DNA from: an uncultured Rhodospirillales bacterium
Lineage (GTDB): Bacteria; Pseudomonadota; Alphaproteobacteria; ATCC43930; CGMCC-115725
DNA: 64,000 bases
Reading direction: 5' to 3'
Assembly: GCA_903828515.1 (NCBI GenBank)
Contig: CAIKMD010000007.1
Span: forward strand, 1,054,001 to 1,118,000
The translations under genes and the position numbers were made by a program. Below the pieces are notes generated by a model that did not search any database, had not been told where the DNA came from, and was given only the letters and a program-made list of their open reading frames with translations. Each line of letters opens with the position of its first letter. The stretch's first letter is position 1. Positions 26,700-34,654 of this stretch are shown here, piece by piece.

Positions 26700-27728
26700 A
26701 TGTCGGGAACCAGGACGATCGTTGCTGCGCTTGCGGGGTTGTTTGCCGTGGCGGGCGCGTCAGGCCCGGCTACCGCCGCCGAGCATATCAAGATCGGGCT
26801 TTTGATCACCGCCGGCAGCGCCCCGATTTTCGTTGCCAAGGAGAAAAAATATTTTGAGGCCGAAGGGCTCGACGCCGAACTGGCCCCCTTCGATGCGGGA
26901 CAGCCGGTTGCCGTCGCGGCCGTCTCGGGCGACATCGATTTCGGCACCGCCGGCATCACCAGCGCGCTTTATACACTCGCCGCGGAGGGCGCGTTGCGCA
27001 TCATTGCGGGGAGTTCCTACGACGTGCCGGGATTTCCAGCCGCCGGTATCGTCGCTTCGAACCAGGCTTACGATAACGGGCTGAAATCGCTCAAAGCGAT
27101 GGCGAATCATTCGACCGCGCTGACCCAGATCGGGTCGTCTTATCACTATGCCTTCGCGGTGGTTGCCGAGAAGAATGGCGTCGACATCAAGACCATGCGG
27201 ACCATGCCGCTGCAATCGCTGGGCAACGCGGCGGCGGCCGTCGTCGGCGGCTCGGCGGATACCGCGATGCTGACCTCGGCTATTCTCTTGCCGCTGGTTC
27301 AGAAGGGACAGGTCAAGTTCCTGTCCTGGGCCGCCGATGACGTGCCGTGGCAGGTCGCGCTCGTGTGGACGTCGGGAAAGACCGCCAACGAGCGCGGGGC
27401 GACGGTGAAGCATTTCCTCGCGGCTATGCGTCGCGGTGCGCATGACGTGGCTGCTGCTTTCGTCGGGCCGGACGGCAAGAAGAACTTCGATCTGCCGACC
27501 AGCGAGGCGACGGTCGCGATCGTCGCGAAATCGATCAATTTACCGGTCGAACAGACCAAGGTCGCGATCGGCTATACCGATCCCGATCTGCGCGTCGACG
27601 AAACCGACGTTGCCCGGCAGATTGCGTGGTTTCGCGGCCAAGGCATGATCAAGACCGATTTCGGCGTCGACAAGGTGGTCGATGCGCGTTACGCGATTGC
27701 CCTGCCGGAGAAAAAACCGGCGCGCTGA
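26700..27728 (+). CDS. Orphan NMT1/THI5-like ABC substrate-binding protein
   Basis: 342 residues from ATG 26700 behind GGAAGGA. The signal peptide ends in PATAA. The binding fold shows IKIGLLITAGSAPIFVAKEK, FGTAGITSALYTLAAEG and a hinge near TALTQIGSSYHYAF. It belongs to the same broad family as the three proteins at 3.4-6.6 kb but lacks their YWN and QAYHHG blocks. No permease or ATPase lies beside it. It heads a catabolic cluster, so its ligand may be what those enzymes degrade; this is inference. Confidence 0.82.
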   Translation: MSGTRTIVAALAGLFAVAGASGPATAAEHIKIGLLITAGSAPIFVAKEKKYFEAEGLDAELAPFDAGQPVAVAAVSGDIDFGTAGITSALYTLAAEGALRIIAGSSYDVPGFPAAGIVASNQAYDNGLKSLKAMANHSTALTQIGSSYHYAFAVVAEKNGVDIKTMRTMPLQSLGNAAAAVVGGSADTAMLTSAILLPLVQKGQVKFLSWAADDVPWQVALVWTSGKTANERGATVKHFLAAMRRGAHDVAAAFVGPDGKKNFDLPTSEATVAIVAKSINLPVEQTKVAIGYTDPDLRVDETDVARQIAWFRGQGMIKTDFGVDKVVDARYAIALPEKKPAR

Positions 27729-27740
27729 CCGACGCGCCGA

Positions 27741-28499
27741 TCAGAGATATTTGGTCGGCCGCCGGATCGTGCGCCACATATGCGCGACCGGGCTGTTGTC
27801 GTTGCCGAGGCCCTCGGCCGGTTGCTTGAAATGACGGCCGACGATGTCGACGAAAGGCTCCCAGGACACGACCACGTTCGGATCGAACGCGTAGAGATCG
27901 TGGACGGTGATCATGCGCGAGGTCATGTACCATTTATGGTCGCGGGCGCGCTTGTACGAATCCTGGATGTAATCGTCGGGAACGTAATCGCGGCCGAAAT
28001 GTTTGACGTAGGCTTCGGGATAGGCGTAGCCGACGGATTCGTCGGGGAAGAAGCGCAAGGCCTGATGGGCGCGGATCGCCCAACTGATTTCCTCGTCGAC
28101 ATAGGGCTCGATCAATTGCGCGCCCCAATAGCCGTGATCGCTTTTGATGAAGATCGCATTGGCGATGTCGTGCAGCAGGCAGGCGAGAATGATCTTCTCG
28201 GGCATGCCCTTCTTCAACGCGAGGTTCGCGCTTTGCAGAAGGTGATTGGTCCCGCGCGCGCGGTATTTGAAGAAATCGAGCAGCGTCGGTTTGGCCGGCA
28301 TCTTCGGCAGGCGCGGGTCGTCGTCCATCAGGAAGAACTTGCCGGCTTTGGTCGTCAGGTCGAAGCCCATGCCCGAGGCACCGAGCTTGCCGTCGGCCAT
28401 GTTGAACAGGGCTGACTTCGAAAGCAGCACATCGAGTTCATCGCTCATTTTCTGTTCGAGCGCGTCGGCGCGGTCTTCGAGCGAAGGCTTTACGGTCAT
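27741..28499 (-). CDS. HD-domain protein
   Basis: 252 residues from ATG 28499; the frame is open to 28694 but the extra part has no support. The HD motif is in ACLLHDIANA, with an upstream His in RGTNHLLQSANLAL and further residues IRAHQALRF and MITVHDLYAFDP, giving an H...HD...H/D metal site. The fold serves phosphohydrolases and some oxygenases, such as inositol or 2-aminoethylphosphonate oxygenases, so the chemistry is open. It is divergent from the dienelactone-hydrolase gene. Confidence 0.7.
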   Translation of the reverse strand: MTVKPSLEDRADALEQKMSDELDVLLSKSALFNMADGKLGASGMGFDLTTKAGKFFLMDDDPRLPKMPAKPTLLDFFKYRARGTNHLLQSANLALKKGMPEKIILACLLHDIANAIFIKSDHGYWGAQLIEPYVDEEISWAIRAHQALRFFPDESVGYAYPEAYVKHFGRDYVPDDYIQDSYKRARDHKWYMTSRMITVHDLYAFDPNVVVSWEPFVDIVGRHFKQPAEGLGNDNSPVAHMWRTIRRPTKYL

Positions 28500-28532
28500 T
28501 GGCGATCCTCCTAATGGGCATCGTTCAAATAG

Positions 28533-28544
28533 TTGCGATGTTAA
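28533..28544. promoter_or_regulatory. MarR-type operator half-site candidate
   Basis: TTGCGATGTTAA matches 9 of 12 positions of TTAACATGTTAA, keeping the right half. It lies between the divergent HD and dienelactone-hydrolase genes. Confidence 0.25.
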
Positions 28545-28659
28545 GGAGAAGTCTATCCCTCGCCTTGCCCCGGTGCAATGTTTTGGCGAGGGCGAAGCGC
28601 CGGTCTTTAAAGGCGAGAAAATTAGGCCTAGCATCGCGGCAATCCGACGAGGGGGGAAC

Positions 28660-29370
28660 ATGGCCGAATTGATCGACGTCGATCTCGATGGCAAGAAAGT
28701 GCCGGCGCTGCTGGGGATCCCGAGCGGTCAGGGGCCGCATCCGGGTATCCTGGTGATGCACCATCAGGAAGGTCTCAGCCCCTTCACGCGCGATCTGGTG
28801 GATAAGCTCGCCAAGCTCGGTTGCGTGGCTTTGTCGGTCAGCAACTATCATCCCTGTCCGCCCGACGCCGATATGCAGACCAAACGCGAGAGCGTGCGCG
28901 ACGGACAGTTGACCCGCGATGCGGCTGCCGGAATCGCGTTTCTCGAATCGCATCCGCTGGTGCTCAAGGACAACCTGGCCGTGATCGGCCATTGCATGGG
29001 CGGCCGCACGGCTTTTCTCGCCGCCGCGGTCTTTCCGGTCTTTGCCGCGGCCGTCGTCTATTACGGCGGCGGCGTCTACCGAAAGACGATCGGTGGCGTG
29101 CCGGTCGGGGATCGATTGAAGAACATTCAATGCCCTGTCATCGGCTTCTGGGGCGGTCAGGATTTTCTCATTCCCAATGTCGATGTCGACCGGATGGAGG
29201 AGGAACTGAAACGCGCCGGCGTGCCGTGCGAATTCCATCGCTATCCCGAGGCCGGCCACGCGTTTTGCAATTTCACCGTGCCGGCTGATTTTCGTCCCGA
29301 TGCGGATGCCGATTCCTGGCGGCACACGGTGGCGTTCTTGCGCCGCGAATTGAAGCTGCCGCGCGATTAG
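28660..29370 (+). CDS. Dienelactone-hydrolase family protein 1
   Basis: 236 residues from ATG 28660, which follows GGGGGGAA. The alpha/beta hydrolase triad is of the dienelactone type: Cys in VIGHCMGGRTAF, Asp in WGGQDFLIP, His in PEAGHAFCNF. Dienelactone hydrolases open the lactone ring in chlorocatechol and related pathways, but the family also takes other esters. A paralogue lies at 32519-33223. Cytoplasmic, no signal peptide. Confidence 0.85.
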   Translation: MAELIDVDLDGKKVPALLGIPSGQGPHPGILVMHHQEGLSPFTRDLVDKLAKLGCVALSVSNYHPCPPDADMQTKRESVRDGQLTRDAAAGIAFLESHPLVLKDNLAVIGHCMGGRTAFLAAAVFPVFAAAVVYYGGGVYRKTIGGVPVGDRLKNIQCPVIGFWGGQDFLIPNVDVDRMEEELKRAGVPCEFHRYPEAGHAFCNFTVPADFRPDADADSWRHTVAFLRRELKLPRD

Positions 29371-29375
29371 CGGCG

Positions 29376-29885
29376 TCAGATTTCGTTGAGATCGGGAACC
29401 GTCGCGTCGACGCCGCCCAGGCTTTCGATCAGCATGTCGAGGCAACGGTGCAGTTCTTTGAGGTTCGACGCGCCGAGTTCATCCGCCAGTTCGCGATAGA
29501 TCCGTTCGGATTCGAGCCAGACGCTCCAGAGCGTGGTGCGTCCCTTGGCGGTCAGCGCGACGGTGACGCGGCGTGCATCCTTGGCATCCTGGCGTCGCTT
29601 GAGGAAGCCGCGCTCGACGAGGCGCGGCACGATGCGCGACAGGCTCGCCGGATGGATGCAGGAGCGGCCGGCCAGTTCCATCATGTCGACCCATTCGGTT
29701 TCGGCCAAAGCACGCATGATCCGGCCCTGCTGGTCCGTGAGGCCCATCGCGCGCAGCCGGGGGCGAAAACGCCGCATCACCGCTTCGCGTGCTCGCAAAA
29801 GCTGCATCGGCAAGGCGCGGCTCATGATTTGCGCGGGGGCAAGGCGGGTCTTGCTCGTTTTGGTTCGGGAAGTCGTCGTCGCCAC
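29376..29885 (-). CDS. MarR family transcriptional regulator (HpaR-like)
   Basis: 169 residues from GTG 29885; an ATG 21 codons on is the other option. The winged-helix domain spans about 35-140: GLTDQQGRIMRALAE, recognition helix in IHPASLSRIVPRLVERG, wing in RRQDAKDARRVTVALTAKG. HpaR-type MarR proteins repress aromatic-degradation operons and are released by the substrate. It sits in the middle of the catabolic cluster and is the natural candidate to bind the palindromes at 31379-31446. Confidence 0.85.
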   Translation of the reverse strand: MATTTSRTKTSKTRLAPAQIMSRALPMQLLRAREAVMRRFRPRLRAMGLTDQQGRIMRALAETEWVDMMELAGRSCIHPASLSRIVPRLVERGFLKRRQDAKDARRVTVALTAKGRTTLWSVWLESERIYRELADELGASNLKELHRCLDMLIESLGGVDATVPDLNEI

Positions 29886-29951
29886 TAATCACCTGGTGTT
29901 TCGGTCACGCGCGGCGGGAATGATGCCCGACCGGGTTCGGTTTTGCCACGC

Positions 29952-30770
29952 TCACCTGAGCCGGGGCCAGAAACCGAGCGCGTTGCCGCTGAAAAACCGC
30001 TCCCGGTCGGCGGCGCCGAGGAACGCAAAATCTTCCTGCATGATGTGAAGCCGCTCTTTCAGCCCACCGAAACGATGCGAATGCGCCGGATAATTCGATC
30101 CCCACATCACCCGTCCGATCCCGAATCGGGCGATCAGACCGCCGAAGAAATCTTCGGCCTTACCCTTGCCGTCGCGAACGGCATGCGAGTTGTTGGGACA
30201 CAGTTTTAGCGACACGTTGGGAAACCGCGCCAGTTCGAAGATCGGCTTGATACTGTCGAAGGGCGGCGTCAACTCGAGCGCCCACATGTGCTCGAAGGCG
30301 ATCTTCGCCTGTGGGAAGCGCTCGACGACCGACGGCATGCCGGGCAGATGTTCGAGTTCGGCCGCGACGGTGATCGGTATGCCAAGATCGCTCGCGCGCT
30401 GCCAGACCGGAAAAGTCTGCGGATTGGTCAGCACGCCGGCAGGAAATCCCTTAGGCATGAAGCGCACGCCACGCACACGGTGTTTCTCGACCAGATCGGT
30501 CAGGGTTTCGGGCGCGTTGCGGGCGGTCTGGTCGATCACCGCGACGGTCTCGAAGCGCGTCGGATAGCGCGCGGCGCAATCGATCATGTAGCTATTGTCG
30601 AAGCCATAGGTGAACATGGTCTGGACCAGCACGGCCTTGTCGATGCCGATTGCGTCCATGTCGCGGACCAGCCCGTCGATCTCGGTGACGGGCCAGTCGG
30701 GCGCTTCGGGCAGGACGGGATATTTCTGGCGGTTGCCCGAAACGACGTGAACGTGGGTGTCGACGATCAT
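29952..30770 (-). CDS. Amidohydrolase 2 family metal-dependent hydrolase
   Basis: 272 residues from ATG 30770. The TIM-barrel begins MIVDTHVHVV with the HxH metal pair, followed by FEHMWALELTPP and the closing GSNYPAHSHRF, where an Asp is normally found (GSDYP). The Asn in place of that Asp is worth noting. The family includes 2-pyrone-4,6-dicarboxylate lactonase and ACMS decarboxylase, which fits the aromatic-type setting. The CMD-fold gene lies just upstream on the same strand. Confidence 0.82.
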   Translation of the reverse strand: MIVDTHVHVVSGNRQKYPVLPEAPDWPVTEIDGLVRDMDAIGIDKAVLVQTMFTYGFDNSYMIDCAARYPTRFETVAVIDQTARNAPETLTDLVEKHRVRGVRFMPKGFPAGVLTNPQTFPVWQRASDLGIPITVAAELEHLPGMPSVVERFPQAKIAFEHMWALELTPPFDSIKPIFELARFPNVSLKLCPNNSHAVRDGKGKAEDFFGGLIARFGIGRVMWGSNYPAHSHRFGGLKERLHIMQEDFAFLGAADRERFFSGNALGFWPRLR

Positions 30771-30796
30771 GACCGACTCTCCGTAACGAAAAGCGC

Positions 30797-31351
30797 CTAA
30801 GCCCGGTTAGGATTCGGGATCGGCGCGCGAAACATTTTCATGGCGATGGCGACCGCGCTGTAATAGCCAAGGAACACGATCAACTCGGCGAGGCCATCTT
30901 CGCCCAGCGCAGCGACGGCGCCGTCAAAGATCGCATCGCCGGCGGGCTCTTTTTGTTCGGCGGAATTGGCTATAGCGACCACCGCGCGCTCGCGCGGATC
31001 ATCGAGGTCCGGCATGCGTCCGTGGGCGATCGCGTCGATCACCGCATCGGAAATCCCGACCTGGCGCCCGGCGCGTGTATGTGCTGCAAAAACGTAAGCG
31101 CCGTGCCAGTGATGCGCGACGACCAGGATTGCCAGTTCGCGTTCGCGCTCGGTGAGCGAGGACGCGGTGACGAGGAACGTGCCGAGCCGCTCCATGTGCC
31201 GCATCATCTCGGGGCTCGCCAGCCAGACCTTGTAGGGGGTTGGGATGCGCCCGCGACCGCCGAGCAGGGCATCGATCGCGGCGCGTTGCGCCGGCGATAG
31301 CGCCGCGTCGGGAATATCGCGGACGCGGCTGGGCAATTCGGCTGATGTCAT
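30797..31351 (-). CDS. Carboxymuconolactone-decarboxylase-like (AhpD-fold) protein
   Basis: 184 residues from ATG 31351, all alpha. RERELAILVVAHHWHGAYVFAAH gives the CMD core helix. The peroxidase CxxC of AhpD is absent, replaced by an HHWHG segment, so it is of the decarboxylase or lactonase-like branch. It is upstream of the amidohydrolase by 26 bases and probably in the same transcript. The exact substrate is unknown. Confidence 0.8.
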   Translation of the reverse strand: MTSAELPSRVRDIPDAALSPAQRAAIDALLGGRGRIPTPYKVWLASPEMMRHMERLGTFLVTASSLTERERELAILVVAHHWHGAYVFAAHTRAGRQVGISDAVIDAIAHGRMPDLDDPRERAVVAIANSAEQKEPAGDAIFDGAVAALGEDGLAELIVFLGYYSAVAIAMKMFRAPIPNPNRA

Positions 31352-31378
31352 GTGCGGCGTTCTCCCTTGCGGCTATCT

Positions 31379-31390
31379 TTATCATGTTAA
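31379..31390. promoter_or_regulatory. MarR-type operator, left site
   Basis: TTATCATGTTAA matches the palindrome TTAACATGTTAA at 11 of 12 positions. It lies 28 bases before the CMD-fold gene start on the minus strand, where it would block that promoter. Confidence 0.5.
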
Positions 31391-31432
31391 ACAATCGACC
31401 GGAAGCGGCCAATTTCCACTGGCCGGCTATCG

Positions 31433-31446
31433 ATTAACATGTTAAT
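31433..31446. promoter_or_regulatory. MarR-type operator, right site: perfect 14-base palindrome
   Basis: ATTAACATGTTAAT is a perfect 14-base palindrome and AT-rich against a GC-rich background. It lies 54 bases before the TRAP binding-protein gene and, with the left site, spans the divergent promoter region. The MarR protein encoded 1.5 kb away is the likely ligand. Confidence 0.6.
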
Positions 31447-31500
31447 AAAATATCAAGAGCGCCGGCGGAAAGCCGTGCCGATGAACGGTGAGGGGAACGC

Positions 31501-32514
31501 ATGATGACATTCATTCGCCAGATGGTCCTGGGAGTTGCGGCGGTCGCGTTGTGGGCCGGTGCTGCGGCGGCGGACGAAGCGAAACTGATTTTTGCCGATC
31601 TCGCGCCACCCGATTCGCGGGTCGCCCAGGGTATCTTCCATCCCTGGGCCGATCGCATCAACGCGGCGGGGGTTGGCGTCGTTCATCTCGATACGCGCGA
31701 CGGTTTTGCGCTGGCCAATTTCGACAATGTCTATAGCCGCGTGATGGACGACGTGATTCAGGTCGGCTGGGCGCTGCAGGGCGCCATCGGCGGAAAATTC
31801 ATCCGCTCCGCGGTCGCGGGCCTGCCTTTCGTTTCGTCCGATTGCGAGACCGGGTCGGTCGCGCTGTGGCGGCTCTATCAATCGGGTTCGCTGGGGCCCG
31901 AATATACCGAGATCGTGCCGCTGACGGTCACCGTCTTTCCGCAATCCGGCATTCATCTCGCAAAGCCGGTCCAATCGCTCGACGATCTGCGCGGTTTGAA
32001 GATGATCGCCTTGGGCAAGATTCAGAGCGAGGCGATCATCGCGCTGGGCGGTGCGCCGCTGTCGGTCGGGATGACGGAGATTTACGAAGCGCTGCAGCGC
32101 GGCACTGCTGACGGTGCGGTCGCGTCGTGGGCGGCGTTCGAGCCGACGCGTCTGGGCGACGTCACACGCTACCATGTCGATACCGGTCTCGGCACCTCGA
32201 CGGGCATGATCTTCATGGCGAAGAAGAAGTTCGACGCGTTGCCCGAGGCGGCGCGCAAGGTGTTGCAGGACAATTCCGGCGAGGCCGCGTCGCGCCGGTT
32301 CGGCGCCTATTTCGACGGCGACGCGGCACGGGTGCGCGACGGCGTCAAAGGGACGGACAAGCAGTTGGTGGTTTCACCGAGCGACGCAGTCAGCGCGCAA
32401 TGGCGTCAGAAGGTCGAGCCGGTTGATGCGGCCTATATTGCGGGCGTTCCCGACGGACAGGCCATCCTCGATCGTTATCGCGCGTTGTTGGCCGCCGCGA
32501 AGACCGGCAAATAG
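31501..32514 (+). CDS. Orphan TRAP-type substrate-binding protein (DctP-like)
   Basis: 337 residues from ATG 31501 (a second ATG follows directly), behind GGTGAGGGGA. The signal peptide ends in AGAAAA. The fold is that of the DctP family: LIFADLAPPDSRVAQGIFHPWADRI at the start, then LRGLKMIALGKIQSE and TADGAVASWAAF, the ligand-carboxylate region. No DctQ or DctM membrane gene is present nearby, so its transporter must lie elsewhere. It is co-directional with dienelactone-hydrolase 2, only 4 bases apart. Confidence 0.85.
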   Translation: MMTFIRQMVLGVAAVALWAGAAAADEAKLIFADLAPPDSRVAQGIFHPWADRINAAGVGVVHLDTRDGFALANFDNVYSRVMDDVIQVGWALQGAIGGKFIRSAVAGLPFVSSDCETGSVALWRLYQSGSLGPEYTEIVPLTVTVFPQSGIHLAKPVQSLDDLRGLKMIALGKIQSEAIIALGGAPLSVGMTEIYEALQRGTADGAVASWAAFEPTRLGDVTRYHVDTGLGTSTGMIFMAKKKFDALPEAARKVLQDNSGEAASRRFGAYFDGDAARVRDGVKGTDKQLVVSPSDAVSAQWRQKVEPVDAAYIAGVPDGQAILDRYRALLAAAKTGK

Positions 32515-32518
32515 CGCC

Positions 32519-33223
32519 ATGATCATCGGAACAGCCACGCTGAAAGTCGGCACCGGCGCGATGGAGATGACCGTCGCGCGGCCCGACGACGCCGACCGCC
32601 ACCCCGCCGTGCTGGTCTGCCATCATCGCGGCGGGGTCGACGATTTCACTCGGTATGCCCTGGTTCGGCTCGCCGAGATCGGCCTCGTGGCGGCGGCGCC
32701 CAATTTTTACCATCGCCGGCCGCAAGGCGAAGACCCGGTCGCCTCGATGAAACATCTCGACGACAACGAACTGGTCGCGGATATCAATGCGGCCGTAGCC
32801 CATCTCGTGGAGATGCCGTCGGTGCGTGCCGACCGCGTCGGCACGGTCGGGCACTGCTTGGGCGGGCGCACGTCCTATCTCGCGCTGGTTTACAATCCGG
32901 TCTTCATGGCGGCGGCGCTGCTGTATCACGGCAATATTTTCGAGGCGCGCGGGGCGGGCATGGTGGCGCCGGTCGAGTTGACCGCCAAGATTCATTGTCC
33001 CGTCCTCGGTCTTTTCGGCGCCGACGACAAGAACCCGTCACCCGAGGCGACCGGGCGGCTTGCCGAAATCTTCACGGGTCATGGCATCCGGCACGAATTC
33101 CACACGTATTCCGACACCGGCCACGCCTTTCAGGACTTTCACGATCCCGGCCATTACCGCCAGGCCTCGGCCGACGACGCCTGGGCGAAGCTTCTCGCGT
33201 TCCTGCGTCGAGAGATGCTGTAG
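32519..33223 (+). CDS. Dienelactone-hydrolase family protein 2
   Basis: 234 residues from ATG 32519. The triad is Cys in VGHCLGGRTSYL, Asp in FGADDKNPSPE and His in DTGHAFQDF. It resembles protein 1 (28660-29370) along its length, for example VCHHRGGVDDFTR against VMHHQEGLSPFTR, so the two are paralogues of one cluster and may act on successive or similar lactones. It is translated right after the TRAP binding protein. Confidence 0.85.
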   Translation: MIIGTATLKVGTGAMEMTVARPDDADRHPAVLVCHHRGGVDDFTRYALVRLAEIGLVAAAPNFYHRRPQGEDPVASMKHLDDNELVADINAAVAHLVEMPSVRADRVGTVGHCLGGRTSYLALVYNPVFMAAALLYHGNIFEARGAGMVAPVELTAKIHCPVLGLFGADDKNPSPEATGRLAEIFTGHGIRHEFHTYSDTGHAFQDFHDPGHYRQASADDAWAKLLAFLRREML

Positions 33224-33317
33224 CGGGGCTTTAGACCGCCATCGTTCGTTTTGCTAAGATGACTGGGCCGGGGTGCGTTCCCCGCGCACCCCTTATCCCA
33301 CGCAGTCTTATCGATCG

Positions 33318-34442
33318 ATGACCGACCAGAGCCCTTCGGATAAATCGAGCCCCGGTCACGGATCGCGCGTGCGCGTGGTCGTGGTGGACGACAGCGCGGT
33401 GGTTCGCGGCCTGATCGCGGCCTCGCTCGAGAAGGATCCCGATATCGAGGTTGTCGCGACGGCAGCCAATGGCCGCATCGCAGTTGACGGATTGGCGGCC
33501 TGGGATCCCGACGTCGTCATTCTCGATATCGAAATGCCGGTGATGGATGGCATGACGGCGCTGCCGCTTCTGTTGGCGATTTCGCCCGACGTCAAAATCA
33601 TCATCGCCTCGACGCTGACGTTGCGGGGCGCCGAGATCAGCCTTAAGGCGCTCGCGGCTGGCGCTGCCGAATGCATGGCGAAGCCCCAGGCCGCATCGCT
33701 GCGCGGCGCCGACGAATTCCGCCGCGAACTCGTCGAAAAGGTCAAAGCGCTGGGGCAGGGTCGCCGGCGGCGATCGACGGTTGCGCGTCCGACGGCAGCG
33801 CCCGTCGTCCGAAAACCCCCGCCGGTGCCGGCCGTCGTCACGCTGCGGGCGATGTCGGCGGAAATTCCGCAGGCAATCGCGATCGCCTCCTCGACCGGCG
33901 GTCCGCAGGCCCTGTTCAAGGTATCGCCGGCTCTGAAGAATCTTCGCCAGCCGATCTTCATCACACAGCACATGCCGCCGACCTTCACGACACTGCTCGC
34001 CGACCATCTCGGGAAGCTGACCGGCCGGCCGGCCCGCGAAGCGGCGGATGGGATGGCGGTCGAGGCCGGGTCGACTTACGTGGCGCCGGGCGACTTTCAC
34101 ATGCTGATCGAACGGGAGAAGGACGGATTCCGGCTTCGCCTGAGCAAGGCGGCACCGGAAAATTTCTGTCGTCCTTCCGCCGACCCGATGCTGCGCAGTT
34201 TGGTCGCGTGTTACGGCCGTCGCCTGCTCTGCGTGGTTCTGACCGGCATGGGACAGGATGGGCTCGAAGGATGCCGCGCGGCGGTCGCGGCAGGCGCGGG
34301 CGTCGTCGCGCAAAACGAGGCGACCAGTGTCGTCTGGGGCATGCCCGGCGCGGTGGCGACCGCGGGGCTGTGTTCGCAGGTGTTACCGATCGACGAGATC
34401 GGGCCCTTGGTCGAACGTCTCGCGCAGGGCACCAATCGCTAG
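33318..34442 (+). CDS. cheB: Chemotaxis response regulator protein-glutamate methylesterase CheB
   Basis: 374 residues from ATG 33318. A receiver domain (about 18-135) has VVVDDSAVVR and the phospho-acceptor Asp70 in VVILDIEMPVMDGM. A Pro-rich linker leads to the methylesterase, with Ser in ASSTGGPQA (Ser192), His in ITQHMPPTF and Asp in LTGMGQDGLEG. It removes methyl groups from the MCP adaptation sites. It lies on the opposite strand from the rest of the che genes, beyond the riboswitch and protease gene. Confidence 0.95.
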   Translation: MTDQSPSDKSSPGHGSRVRVVVVDDSAVVRGLIAASLEKDPDIEVVATAANGRIAVDGLAAWDPDVVILDIEMPVMDGMTALPLLLAISPDVKIIIASTLTLRGAEISLKALAAGAAECMAKPQAASLRGADEFRRELVEKVKALGQGRRRRSTVARPTAAPVVRKPPPVPAVVTLRAMSAEIPQAIAIASSTGGPQALFKVSPALKNLRQPIFITQHMPPTFTTLLADHLGKLTGRPAREAADGMAVEAGSTYVAPGDFHMLIEREKDGFRLRLSKAAPENFCRPSADPMLRSLVACYGRRLLCVVLTGMGQDGLEGCRAAVAAGAGVVAQNEATSVVWGMPGAVATAGLCSQVLPIDEIGPLVERLAQGTNR

Positions 34443-34567
34443 CATTTATCTAAAGTACGCGACGTATCGGATGTGATCGCCGATTCGGAGTAACTTTTGA
34501 TTAATCCGCGGCTGCCCAAAATACCCCTCTGAACCAATAGTGCGATGACGGCCCGTCGGGGGACGCC

Positions 34568-34645
34568 AGCACGAAACGGCAAAACCGGGGCGACCCGGTG
34601 ACGCAAAGCCTCCGGTCTTTCGAGAGATAGCGGGGCTACCGAACG
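34568..34645 (+). ncRNA. c-di-GMP-I (GEMM) riboswitch candidate
   Basis: The core follows the GEMM-I pattern in order. GGCAAAACC (34578-34586) is followed by the hairpin CCGGG-GCGA-CCCGG, whose GNRA loop is the expected tetraloop. Next comes GGTGACGCAAAGCC, the most diagnostic block of the class, and then CCGGTCT-TTCG-AGA. It ends AGCGGGGCTACCG (34629-34641). Set beside the well-known Vibrio Vc2 element, the conserved GACGCAAAGCCTCCGG and TAGCGGGG..TACCGA are kept. The element ends about 10 bases before the ATG at 34655 and abuts the GAGG ribosome site, so control of translation start is likely. Confidence 0.85.
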
Positions 34646-34654
34646 AGGCGATTG

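Noticed and set aside
33231-34313. A 360-codon open frame antisense to cheB
   Set aside because: cheB has a complete receiver and methylesterase; the opposite frame has no recognisable fold.
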